In this document: positions 33,663 to 41,718 of the stretch, piece by piece
Layout of the letters: every line of letters starts with the position of its first letter
Position numbering within the stretch: the first letter of the stretch is position 1
Source of the DNA: Amycolatopsis anabasis
Lineage (GTDB): Bacteria > Actinomycetota > Actinomycetes > Mycobacteriales > Pseudonocardiaceae
Assembly: GCF_009765355.1 (NCBI RefSeq)
Contig: NZ_VTHK01000001.1
Span: forward strand, 248,001 to 312,000
Reading direction: 5' to 3'
Length of the DNA stretch: 64,000 bases
Made by a program: the position numbers and the translations under genes
The notes under the pieces: generated by a model
What the model was told of the DNA's origin: nothing
Seen by the model: the letters and a program-made list of their open reading frames with translations, nothing else
The model's database searches: none

Positions 33663-35006
33663 ATGGCAGGGGATCACTGGCTCAGCGACAACGATCTCGC
33701 CGTGCTGGCGCGGCTCGTGCGGCGGCAGCGGGAGATCGACGGGCGGCCCGCGCCGCTCAACCAGCCGGTTTCGGTGCACCGGGTGGAACTGCACGTCGGG
33801 GTCGACGCGGACGGCCGCCGGTTCCTGGTCCGGGACCCGGTCGGCGCGGCCGATCCGGACGTCCTGCGCCCGGCGACCGGGACCGCGTCGACCACGGTCC
33901 GCATGCCCGCGAACGCGACCGGCGCGGTGTCGGCCGAACGCTGGCGCGGCTGCCTGCTCGCCGGGGCCATCGGGGACGCCCTCGGCGCGCCGATCGAATC
34001 CAAACCGATCGAGCGGATCCGGGAACTCACCACCGCGGCCGGGCTCACCGACTTCATCCCCGCCTACGACGGCGTCGGCACGATCACCGACGACACCCAG
34101 ATGACGCTGTTCACCGCCGAGGCGCTGATCCGCGCGCACGCGCGGGCCCGCCGGACCGGATCCGCCGACGTGCGGTACGCGTTGCAGCAGGGCTACCAGC
34201 GCTGGCTGCACACCCAGGGCGTGCCGTGGGAGAAGGCCCGCGGGCCCGAGCGGAACGAGGACGCGCCGGGTGGCTGGCTGGTCACCGTGGACGGCCTGCA
34301 CCGCCGCCGGGCGCCCGGCGCGACCTGCTTCTTCGCGCTCAAGGGCTACGGCAAGACCGGTGAACTGGGCACGTTCACGCACACCCTGAACAACTCGAAG
34401 GGCTGCGGCGGGGTCATGCGAGCGGCCCCGGTCGCGCTGTGGTCGGCGGATCCCCGCGAGGTGTTCGAGGCGGGCGCGATCAGCGCCGCGCTCACGCACA
34501 GCCACCCGAGCGGGTACCTCTCCGCGGGCGCGCTCGGGGTGATCGTGCAGCAGCTGCTGCGCGGCGCCGGCCTGGACGCCGCGCTCACCCTGGCCCGGAA
34601 CCTGCTGCTCGGCTGGCCGGGCCACGAGGAACAGGTGGCCGCGCTGGACGCGGCGGTCGCGCTCGCCGCGCAGGGCCCGCCGACCCCGGAGAAGGTGGCC
34701 ACCCTCGGCGGCGGCAACGTGGGCGAGACCGCCCTCGCGATCGCGGTGTACGCGGCGCTGGTCACCGCCGATCCGAACAGCGCGCTGCTGGTCGCGGTGA
34801 ACCACAGCGGCGACAGCGACTCGACCGGCGCGGTGTGCGGCAACATCGTCGGCGCCCGCTACGGCGAAGCGGCGCTGGAGCCGCGCTGGCTCGAGCGGCT
34901 GGAGCTGCGGGACGTCATCACGCGGCTCGCCGAGGACGCGCTCGCCGAATTCGGCCCTCACCCGCCGACGGACGACCGGTGGTTGGTGAGATATCCGGCC
35001 GACTAG
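33663..35006 (+). CDS. ADP-ribosylglycohydrolase (DraG family), apparently active
   Basis: A 447-residue protein. A short N-terminal part (1–95) precedes a complete ADP-ribosylglycohydrolase domain that removes ADP-ribose from modified targets with a dinuclear metal site. The metal motifs are intact: ITDDTQM (Thr142-Asp143-Asp144) and NHSGDSDSTG (Asp384, Asp386, Thr388); RGCLLAGAIGDALGAPIES is the usual opening. Coming after a protein with two ADP-ribosyltransferase-like domains and two decayed paralogues, it is the best candidate for an immunity enzyme that reverses self-modification. ATG 33663 lacks an obvious ribosome site and may rely on coupling. Confidence 0.88.
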   Translation: MAGDHWLSDNDLAVLARLVRRQREIDGRPAPLNQPVSVHRVELHVGVDADGRRFLVRDPVGAADPDVLRPATGTASTTVRMPANATGAVSAERWRGCLLAGAIGDALGAPIESKPIERIRELTTAAGLTDFIPAYDGVGTITDDTQMTLFTAEALIRAHARARRTGSADVRYALQQGYQRWLHTQGVPWEKARGPERNEDAPGGWLVTVDGLHRRRAPGATCFFALKGYGKTGELGTFTHTLNNSKGCGGVMRAAPVALWSADPREVFEAGAISAALTHSHPSGYLSAGALGVIVQQLLRGAGLDAALTLARNLLLGWPGHEEQVAALDAAVALAAQGPPTPEKVATLGGGNVGETALAIAVYAALVTADPNSALLVAVNHSGDSDSTGAVCGNIVGARYGEAALEPRWLERLELRDVITRLAEDALAEFGPHPPTDDRWLVRYPAD

Positions 35007-35018
35007 GAGGTGGCTCTG

Positions 35019-35171
35019 ATGGGGGATTCGTCCCGACGTCGCCACGCGCGCGCCCGCCGAAGGCACGGATTCGTGGAGGCGGGTCGCCCTAGACAGGTCG
35101 GTGACCTCTCAGAACACGGCGCGACCCGGCTACGCGAATCCGTAGGCGCGCTCGAAAAAGACACAGACTAG
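35019..35171 (+). CDS. Possible 50-residue Arg-rich ORF
   Basis: Twelve bases after the hydrolase stop, GGAGG at 35006–35010 is followed by ATG 35019 and 50 codons: an Arg/His-rich start (MGDSSRRRHARARRRHGF) and an acidic end. Third-position GC is only about 65 percent, well below neighbouring genes, so it may be non-coding. Too short for normal gene finding. Confidence 0.3.
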   Translation: MGDSSRRRHARARRRHGFVEAGRPRQVGDLSEHGATRLRESVGALEKDTD

Positions 35172-35213
35172 ATTTGACGCGAGTTTGACACGGGTTGAAG
35201 CAGGGGGAGAGGC

Positions 35214-37142
35214 GTGCGTTATCGAGTTGAGGCGGCCGACCGTCCGGACGGGCTGTATGCCGCCTGGCAGGGCGAGGTCTACGGCGCGCAACGGTCCACC
35301 TCGGACGGCACGGTGCTGCTCGTCGCGCTCCCCGGCGAGGAGGCTCCGCCCGGGTTCGACACCGAATGGAACTCCCGGCCCGCCAAGGTGGTGCCGGAGG
35401 CCGAGGCCGCGTCCACGTTCAGCCTGCAGACGCACTGCCTGTTCGACGACGAGTTCTACCGGGTGGCGCCGCAGTCCGAAGGCGGGCCGCTGACGCTGCG
35501 CTGGACCGGCCAGGACGAGGTGCGCGCGAAGCAGCTCGGCCTGGTCGAGGGCAGCGTGACCGCGACCCCGGACGAGATCACCGCGCTGTGGCAGGAACGC
35601 CACGACTTCCTCGCCGAAGGCGCGGCCCGCCCGGAACCCGGCTCCGGCGACCAGGGCGCCTACCTGCGCGCGATCGGGCGCACCCTGCGGGGCCTGATGC
35701 CCGCGGGCTGGCAACGGGTCGGCGCGCAGTTCCGCCAGGTCGGCGACTACGCCGAACTGGAGATCCGCGCGATCCTCGGCGAGGCCGGCGACCAGGTGCT
35801 CTCGCTCCCGGCGCCGCCGCGGCTCGGCGAGCTGTTCGCCGGGCTGCGCTCGGCGATGTACGCCCCCGGCACCGGCACCTGGTTCCAGGGCACGTTCACC
35901 CTGGACTCGGCGTCCAACTTCGACTTCGACTTCGACGCGGACGCCGAACCGCTCTGGCGGCAGCCGCCGAACGAGGGCGGGCGGCCGACCACCCGCGCGT
36001 TCGGCGTGGAACTCGCGCTCTTCCCGCGCGACCGCAAGCACGTTCCGCCGTGGCTCGCGGCGAAGGCCGGGCTGCCGCTGGACGTGACGTTCCGCGTGGC
36101 CCGGGTGGTGGACGCCCATCCCGAGGGCGAGAAAACGGTGGTCAACCGGCCGCCGGTGCCGCCCGAGGAGATGCGCGGCGTGCTGGACTACCTGTACCGG
36201 TCCCCGGTGGCGCTGGCCCGCCCGGCGCGGTTGCCGGACGTCTTCGCGAACGCCCCGCAGCAGGACGTGCCGGACGCGTTCCACACCGACGGCAGCTGGA
36301 TCTGGCCCGCCGCGGTGCCGCACTACCTGCGCAAGTACGGGGTACCGCCGGAGCCGGACCTGCTCGAGCACATCCGGGCCAACGCCCACCGGCCGCCGTA
36401 TGTTGGCGAGCGGCTGCGCGCGACCGCCGAGGCCGAGTTGCTCGGGCAGCCGTACCCGCCGCAGTCCCCGGACGATCTGGCCCAGCCGGACGCGCCGACC
36501 CTGGTCGACCGCGGCGGCGAACCGCGTGCCGGGCTGCGCGCGTCCGAGGTCCTCACCGTGCTGCAGCGGCGGCTGACCGACTACGGCGTGGCCGAATCCG
36601 CGTACCGGATCGGTGAGCTCGGCGAAGGCGTGTGGTCGCTGCGCCGCACCGAGAGCAGCTGGGAGGTCGGCGCCCCGGACGGCGGCGAACCCGCGTACTT
36701 CGCGCACGTCGAGGAGGCGGCGCGGTTCCTGCTCGGCACGCTGCTGCTGTACCCGGCCCGGGCGGGCAGCACGCCGCCCGAGGCCGAACAGGGCCACCCC
36801 ACGGACTGGCCGATCCTGCCGCTGCGCGGCGAGCCGCCGCTGCACTTCTTCCGCGCCAAGCGGATGATCGTGCTCCCGGCGGGCGCCGCGGTCGTGCGGT
36901 TCGGCAACGAGGCCGGGAACCTGGTGCACGACGAGTCGGCGCGGTTCCCGGAAACCTCGCTGGCCGCCGAGCGCGAGGCACTGCGGCAGGCGTACCGGGT
37001 GACCCGGCCGCTGCGGGTGCTCACCGGGGTGACCCTGCCGTGGGGGCCGATGCCCGGCGGCGCGGTCGCCTACCTGCTGCCCCGCCCGATCGGCCAGCAC
37101 CTGGAAACCGGCGCGCTGGACCGGGTCACCGAGCGCGGATGA
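35214..37142 (+). CDS. Protein with TNT-like C-terminal domain, copy B
   Basis: A 642-residue paralogue of the 28077 protein with an extra N-terminal domain of about 140 residues (YRVEAADRPDGLYAAWQGEV, THCLFDDEFYRV) that I cannot assign. The rest follows copy A: GWQRVGAQFRQVGDYAELEI and MYAPGTGTWFQGTFTL, the FHTDGSWIW and PHYLRKYGVPPE segments, and a TNT-like end (AVVRFGNEAGNLV with Arg562; LPWGPMPGGAVAYLLP). Again the expected Gln is Ala (Ala619). GTG 35214 has GGGGGAGAGG just upstream. The 3' end overlaps the convergent methyltransferase by 17 bp. Confidence 0.7.
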   Translation: MRYRVEAADRPDGLYAAWQGEVYGAQRSTSDGTVLLVALPGEEAPPGFDTEWNSRPAKVVPEAEAASTFSLQTHCLFDDEFYRVAPQSEGGPLTLRWTGQDEVRAKQLGLVEGSVTATPDEITALWQERHDFLAEGAARPEPGSGDQGAYLRAIGRTLRGLMPAGWQRVGAQFRQVGDYAELEIRAILGEAGDQVLSLPAPPRLGELFAGLRSAMYAPGTGTWFQGTFTLDSASNFDFDFDADAEPLWRQPPNEGGRPTTRAFGVELALFPRDRKHVPPWLAAKAGLPLDVTFRVARVVDAHPEGEKTVVNRPPVPPEEMRGVLDYLYRSPVALARPARLPDVFANAPQQDVPDAFHTDGSWIWPAAVPHYLRKYGVPPEPDLLEHIRANAHRPPYVGERLRATAEAELLGQPYPPQSPDDLAQPDAPTLVDRGGEPRAGLRASEVLTVLQRRLTDYGVAESAYRIGELGEGVWSLRRTESSWEVGAPDGGEPAYFAHVEEAARFLLGTLLLYPARAGSTPPEAEQGHPTDWPILPLRGEPPLHFFRAKRMIVLPAGAAVVRFGNEAGNLVHDESARFPETSLAAEREALRQAYRVTRPLRVLTGVTLPWGPMPGGAVAYLLPRPIGQHLETGALDRVTERG

Positions 37143-38004
37143 GCACCGCGGGCGCCCACCAGTAGTCGGCGATCTCCTCGGTGGTGAGGTAGGTGAAGCC
37201 CGCCTCGCCGAGCTGGCGGCGCCACTGCTCGGCGGGGTGCTCCCAGTTGTTGCGCCCACCGGTCGGGGCCGCCTGCCCGAGCAGCATCGGCAGCATGAAC
37301 CCCTGCGCCACCAGGCGCGCGTCGGCGCCGTACTCGGCGATGCCGCGTTCGTACCGGGTGACCAGCGAACGCAGGTGCTCGGGGCTGCCCTCGGGGTATT
37401 CGGGGGTGTCGAACTCGGCGAGGACCAGTTCCTCGGTGGTCTCCCGCAACGCGCGTAGCACGCCCGCACGCTCGTCCGGGGGCAGGGACTGCAGGGCGAA
37501 CGTGGACTGGGCGAGGTGCCAGCGGCGGCCGTCGGCGAGGCGGGCGAAGAAGTCCTGCGCGGTCGCGTGCCAGGTGCGCAGTTCGAAGATCAGCCCGGAT
37601 TCGGCCAGCCGCGCCTTCGCCGCGTCCAGCAGCGCGGCCGACGGTTCCACCACGTCGACCGTGGCCGGGATCTGCGCGGTGCGTTCCAGCGCGGGACCGA
37701 GCGCGAGCCCGTCGCCGCAGCCGACGTCGAGCAGGGTCGCCGGGCGGAGCTGGTCGTACCGCCGGGCCAGCGCGTCGCTGAGCCGTTCGTACAGTTCGAC
37801 GTTGCCGCCGCCCCGGACGAACGTGGTGAACGCGGCCGGTTGGTCGTACACCGCGCGGTCGGTCGCGGTGTCCAGGTGCAGCGCGAGTTCCGCGCCGAGC
37901 CGCGAGCCTTCCTCCGCGGCCGCCGCCGCGTACTTCGCGGCCGCGGACCGGTCGTCGTTCCGCAACGCCGACAGGGCGTCGACGAGTAGCTGTTCAGACC
38001 CCAT
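37126..38004 (-). CDS. Class I SAM-dependent methyltransferase
   Basis: A 292-residue enzyme with a class I methyltransferase core: LLDVGCGDGLALGPAL (motif I) in the first half, VDVVEPSAALLDAAKARLA (motif II) and a Leu-rich motif near LAQSTFALQSLPPDERAGVLR. An N-terminal helical cap of about 85 residues precedes it. The substrate is unknown. ATG 38004 is followed by a frame with uniform high GC3. It is convergent with the TNT-like gene and seems independent of that locus. Confidence 0.85.
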   Translation of the reverse strand: MGSEQLLVDALSALRNDDRSAAAKYAAAAAEEGSRLGAELALHLDTATDRAVYDQPAAFTTFVRGGGNVELYERLSDALARRYDQLRPATLLDVGCGDGLALGPALERTAQIPATVDVVEPSAALLDAAKARLAESGLIFELRTWHATAQDFFARLADGRRWHLAQSTFALQSLPPDERAGVLRALRETTEELVLAEFDTPEYPEGSPEHLRSLVTRYERGIAEYGADARLVAQGFMLPMLLGQAAPTGGRNNWEHPAEQWRRQLGEAGFTYLTTEEIADYWWAPAVLIRAR

Positions 38005-38052
38005 CCCCCCACCCTGGCAGGGAAATGATCAACACGGAACCCGATTAGGGGC

Positions 38053-38199
38053 TCAGTCGCCCTCGGTCCGCGGCCCAGACACAGCACGGTTGACGCCATC
38101 TGCCAGCACCCGTGCGACGACTGCGTCCTGCTCGACCTCGGCGAGCTTGTTCTCAAGCGCGGTAACCCGTTTCTCGAGTTCGTCGTAGCTGCCGGGCAT
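38053..38199 (-). CDS. 48-residue coiled-coil protein
   Basis: A small protein missed by length cut-offs. It opens MPGSYDELEKRVTALENKLA, a clear heptad pattern of about 25 residues, and ends in a short polar tail. A TATCTT box (38207–38212) lies exactly 7 nt before ATG 38199, so it is probably read from its own leaderless promoter. Function unknown; dimerisation or docking to a partner is likely. Confidence 0.6.
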   Translation of the reverse strand: MPGSYDELEKRVTALENKLAEVEQDAVVARVLADGVNRAVSGPRTEGD

Positions 38200-38228
38200 G
38201 GGGTCGAAGATACCTCGCCCGAGGCGGT

Positions 38229-39575
38229 TCACCGACCGGGTGACCCGTTTGCCCAGCAGGGAACCCACAGCGTGACCCGGGTGCCGCTGCCCGGCGCCGA
38301 CTCGACGCGCGCGGTGCCGCCGACCTCGGCCAGCCGGGCGGTGATCGACTCGCTGATCCCGAATCCGGCGGGCCGGGAATCCTCGCTGAACCCGTGGCCG
38401 TGGTCGCGCACGATCGCCGCGATCCCGTCGCCGCGCTCCTCGACCCGCACCACCACCTGGTCGGTTCCCGCGTGTTTCACCGTGTTGCGCAACGCTTCCC
38501 GCACCGCGTCGCGCAGCGCGATCTGCCGGACCTCGGACAGCGTGTCGTGGTCGAGTTCGGCGATCACCAGCTGGGCGCGCAACCCGTCCAACGCCATTTC
38601 GGCGACGAGCGCGGCGAGTTTCTCGCCCAGCGGGCGGGATCCGGCCTCGGCCGCCCCGGCCGCCGCGGATTCGATGGTCTGCCGCAGTTCCACGGCCTGG
38701 GCCCGCGCCATCCGGCGCAGTTCGACCAGTTGCCGTTCGGCGTCCCCGGTCCCCGGCAGCGCCAGGGTTTCCAGCGTCTGCAACACGGTGTCGTGCAGCC
38801 TGCGGTGCTGCTGGGCCCGCTCGGCGAGGCGGCCGTTGCGAATCCCGTACGCCAGCGCGAGCCGGGTGCCGAGGCCGATCAGCGCGAGCGCCCCGGCGGC
38901 GGTGAACAGCACGCCGAGCATGGTGCCGAATCCGGAGAACGCGCCCGCCACGTCGAACCGCCCGGTGTTCAACCAGAACATGGCTCCCCGCAACGGAATG
39001 CTCAGCGCGAGCAGCGCGAAGCCGTAGGGCACGCCGAGCGCGAGGGTGAGCAGCGCGATCGCGCCCAGCAGGTGCTTGCCCGGGACGAGCATGGCGTCGG
39101 CGAACGCCGGAGGCGGCACGGCCGCGGCCACCACCAGGTTCGCCACCACGGTGAACCCCACGTCCGCGATCAGCAGCCGCGCCGCGTGATCGCCGCGGAA
39201 CGGGGCCGCCCGCAGCAGCCACGCCCCGCCGAACACGTTGAGCAGCACCGAGCACACCGCGACCGCCACCACCGGCGCGGTGCCGCCGTGCCCCGCGGCG
39301 AGGAACACGCTCAGCGCGCCGGGCACCGCGAGGATCCGGTACACCAGCGGGACCAGCGCCACGTACCGGGCGGCCCGCAGCAGCAGCCCGTCCCGCGCGG
39401 CGGCGTCGACCGGCCCGGCCATGTGCTGGATCCGGCGCAGCGCGCGCATCGGCGTCGGATCGGCGACCTCGTCGGACAGCTCGGTCGGCGCGGTGGCCAC
39501 CGCCGGTGCGCCGCGGCGCAACAGCGTCAGCAGGAAGTTGGCGCGACTCGGCTGCCGGGGTGCCTCGGTCGACAT
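38229..39575 (-). CDS. Sensor histidine kinase, NarX/DesK-type, orphan
   Basis: A 448-residue membrane kinase. After a soluble N-terminus, about six hydrophobic segments span residues 75–240. The HisKA_3-type helix carries RLHDTVLQTLETL with the phospho-His, and the HATPase end has DAVREALRNTVKHAG (N box) and DHGHGFSED with GFGISESI (G boxes). ATG 39575 has GGAG nearby and a TACTTT box 35 nt upstream; longer in-frame starts lack support. No response regulator adjoins it. The truncated NarL-type regulator at the left window edge is of the matching class but 38 kb away. Confidence 0.87.
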   Translation of the reverse strand: MSTEAPRQPSRANFLLTLLRRGAPAVATAPTELSDEVADPTPMRALRRIQHMAGPVDAAARDGLLLRAARYVALVPLVYRILAVPGALSVFLAAGHGGTAPVVAVAVCSVLLNVFGGAWLLRAAPFRGDHAARLLIADVGFTVVANLVVAAAVPPPAFADAMLVPGKHLLGAIALLTLALGVPYGFALLALSIPLRGAMFWLNTGRFDVAGAFSGFGTMLGVLFTAAGALALIGLGTRLALAYGIRNGRLAERAQQHRRLHDTVLQTLETLALPGTGDAERQLVELRRMARAQAVELRQTIESAAAGAAEAGSRPLGEKLAALVAEMALDGLRAQLVIAELDHDTLSEVRQIALRDAVREALRNTVKHAGTDQVVVRVEERGDGIAAIVRDHGHGFSEDSRPAGFGISESITARLAEVGGTARVESAPGSGTRVTLWVPCWANGSPGR

Positions 39576-39649
39576 CGGATGCTCCGGGCGGGGCGGGGAA
39601 GGGGTGAGCAAAGTATCCGCCACGACCGCCCGCCGCGGAATTCCGCACG

Positions 39650-41095
39650 TCAGGCCGGGGGCTCGAGACCGTTCTCCCGGGCCCACTCGTACAGCGCGCG
39701 CACCGCCTCGTCGTGGTCCAGCGGTCCCCGGTCCAGGCGCAGGTCCTTGAGGAACTTCCACGCCTTGCCGACCATCGGCCCCGGCGGCAGCCCGAGCAGC
39801 TTCATGATCTCGTTGCCGTCCAGGTCGGGCCGGACGCGCGCGAGGTCCTCCTCGGCGGCGATCCGGGCGATCCGCTCCTCGAGGTCGTCGTAGGTGCGCT
39901 GCAACGCGGCGGCCTTGCGCTTGTTGCGGGTGGTGCAGTCGGCGCGCACCAGCTTGTGCAGCCGCTGCAGCAGCTCACCGGCGTCGGTGACGTACCGCCG
40001 GACCGCGGAATCGGTCCACTCGCCCTTGCCGTACCCGTGGAACCGCAGGTGCAGGAACACCAGCTGGGCCACGTCGTCCACGATCTGCTTCGAGTACTTC
40101 AGCGCGCGCAGGCGTTTGCGGGTCATCTTCGCGCCGACCACCTCGTGGTGGTGGAAGCTCACCCCGCCACCCGGTTCGAACCGCCGCGTCGCCGGTTTGC
40201 CGATGTCGTGCAGCAGCGCGGCGAGCCGCAGGACCAGATCCGGCTCGGCTTCCGGGTCGTCCCGCTTCTCCAGCGCGATCGCCTGTTCGAGCACGGTCAG
40301 CGAGTGCTGGTAGACGTCCTTGTGCTGGTGGTGCTCGTCGATCGCGAGCCGCATGCCCGGCACCTCGGGCAGCACGTGGTCGGCGAGCCCGGTCTCCACC
40401 ATCAGCTCGAGCCCGCGCCGCGGGTCCTTCCCGGTGATCAGCTTGGACAGCTCGGTCTGCACCCGCTCGGCGGTGATCCGGGTGATCTGCTCGGACATCT
40501 CGGTCATCGCCTCGACCACCCGCGGCGCCGGGGTGAACCCGAGCTGGGAGACGAACCGGGCCGCGCGCATCATCCGCAGCGGATCGTCGGCGAACGACTC
40601 GGCGGGGGTGGCCGGGGGGTCCAGCAGCTTCCGGCCGAGCGCTTCCAGGCCGCCGTGCGGATCGACAAAGGTCTTTGTCGTCAACTCGATCGCCATCGCG
40701 TTGACGGTGAAGTCCCGGCGGAGCAGATCTCCCTCGATCGTGTCGCCGAAGGTGACCTCCGGGTTGCGGCCGACCCGGTCGTAGCTGTCCGCGCGGAAGG
40801 TGGTGATCTCCAGCGTCGATCCGCGTTTGGTGACGCCGACCGTGCCGAACGCGATGCCGACGTCCCAGACGCCGTCCCCCCAGTCGCGCACGATTTCCAG
40901 CACCCGGTCCGGTCGCGCGTCGGTGGTGAAGTCCAGATCGGCGGACAGCCGGCCGAGCAGGGCGTCCCGGACGCTGCCCCCGACCAGATACAGCCGGTGA
41001 CCGGCGTCGGCGAACAGCTTCGCGAGCTCGTCCGCGAGCGGGGAGATGCGCATCAGCTCGGTCACCGCGTTCCGCTTGGCGAGGAGTTCGTTCAC
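39650..41095 (-). CDS. cca: CCA tRNA nucleotidyltransferase / poly(A) polymerase family
   Basis: A 481-residue enzyme that adds or repairs the CCA end of tRNAs; called pcnA in mycobacteria. The head domain has YLVGGSVRDALLGRLSADLD with the two metal Asp residues, then RRDFTVNAMA, and a C-terminal HD domain with LLHDIGKPATRR and VSFHHHEVVGAKM. Length and sequence follow mycobacterial PcnA closely. I use GTG 41095 (VNELLAKRN); GTG 41122 is in frame 27 bp upstream. It is divergent from the NUDIX gene, as in Mycobacterium. Confidence 0.95.
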   Translation of the reverse strand: MNELLAKRNAVTELMRISPLADELAKLFADAGHRLYLVGGSVRDALLGRLSADLDFTTDARPDRVLEIVRDWGDGVWDVGIAFGTVGVTKRGSTLEITTFRADSYDRVGRNPEVTFGDTIEGDLLRRDFTVNAMAIELTTKTFVDPHGGLEALGRKLLDPPATPAESFADDPLRMMRAARFVSQLGFTPAPRVVEAMTEMSEQITRITAERVQTELSKLITGKDPRRGLELMVETGLADHVLPEVPGMRLAIDEHHQHKDVYQHSLTVLEQAIALEKRDDPEAEPDLVLRLAALLHDIGKPATRRFEPGGGVSFHHHEVVGAKMTRKRLRALKYSKQIVDDVAQLVFLHLRFHGYGKGEWTDSAVRRYVTDAGELLQRLHKLVRADCTTRNKRKAAALQRTYDDLEERIARIAAEEDLARVRPDLDGNEIMKLLGLPPGPMVGKAWKFLKDLRLDRGPLDHDEAVRALYEWARENGLEPPA

Positions 41096-41196
41096 CGGGA
41101 ACCAACCACCCGAAGAGTGCACTTACTACACACACTGATCAACACAGACACGAGAAGCCAGCGTACCGGCGCGGAGAGTTGCTCTAGCATCGCAGC

Positions 41197-41718
41197 ATGT
41201 CTGGATCGGCCGGTCGCTCCGGTGGCGCCAAGCCGGGACGCCGGTCGCGGCGCCGCCGAAGCCGGAAGCTGGCCACCGTCGACGAGACGTCGGCGGGCGG
41301 ACTCGTCGTCGACGCCGAGCGGGAGAATGCCGTGCTGATCGGCAGGCTGGACCGGCAGGGCAAGCTGCTCTGGTCGTTGCCGAAGGGCCACATCGAGGAC
41401 GGCGAGACGACCGAGCAGACTGCGGTGCGCGAGGTTAAGGAGGAGACCGGGATTTCCGCGCACGTGCTCACTTCCCTGGGCACCATCGACTACTGGTTCG
41501 TCGCCGAGCGTCGCCGGGTGCACAAGACCGTGCACCACTTCCTGCTGGAAGCCGTCGGCGGCGAACTCTCCGACGAGGACGTCGAGGTGACCGAGGTGGC
41601 CTGGGTTCCGCTCGACGAGCTGGAGACCCGGCTGGCCTATGCCGACGAGCGCACCCTGGTGCGCAAGGCGCGCACGCTGTTCGCGCGGGAGCGGCCCGCC
41701 GCGGAGGGTGCGGAGTGA
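41197..41718 (+). CDS. NUDIX hydrolase
   Basis: A 173-residue hydrolase of nucleoside-diphosphate-linked compounds. The complete NUDIX box is present ([20 protein letters not shown] then TGI, about residues 69–91). An Arg-rich N-terminus precedes the domain. TAGCAT (41185–41190) lies 6 nt before ATG 41197, indicating a leaderless message. It overlaps the next gene by GTGA and heads the murJ–sigM block, as the orthologue does in mycobacteria; the substrate is unknown. Confidence 0.92.
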   Translation: MSGSAGRSGGAKPGRRSRRRRSRKLATVDETSAGGLVVDAERENAVLIGRLDRQGKLLWSLPKGHIEDGETTEQTAVREVKEETGISAHVLTSLGTIDYWFVAERRRVHKTVHHFLLEAVGGELSDEDVEVTEVAWVPLDELETRLAYADERTLVRKARTLFARERPAAEGAE

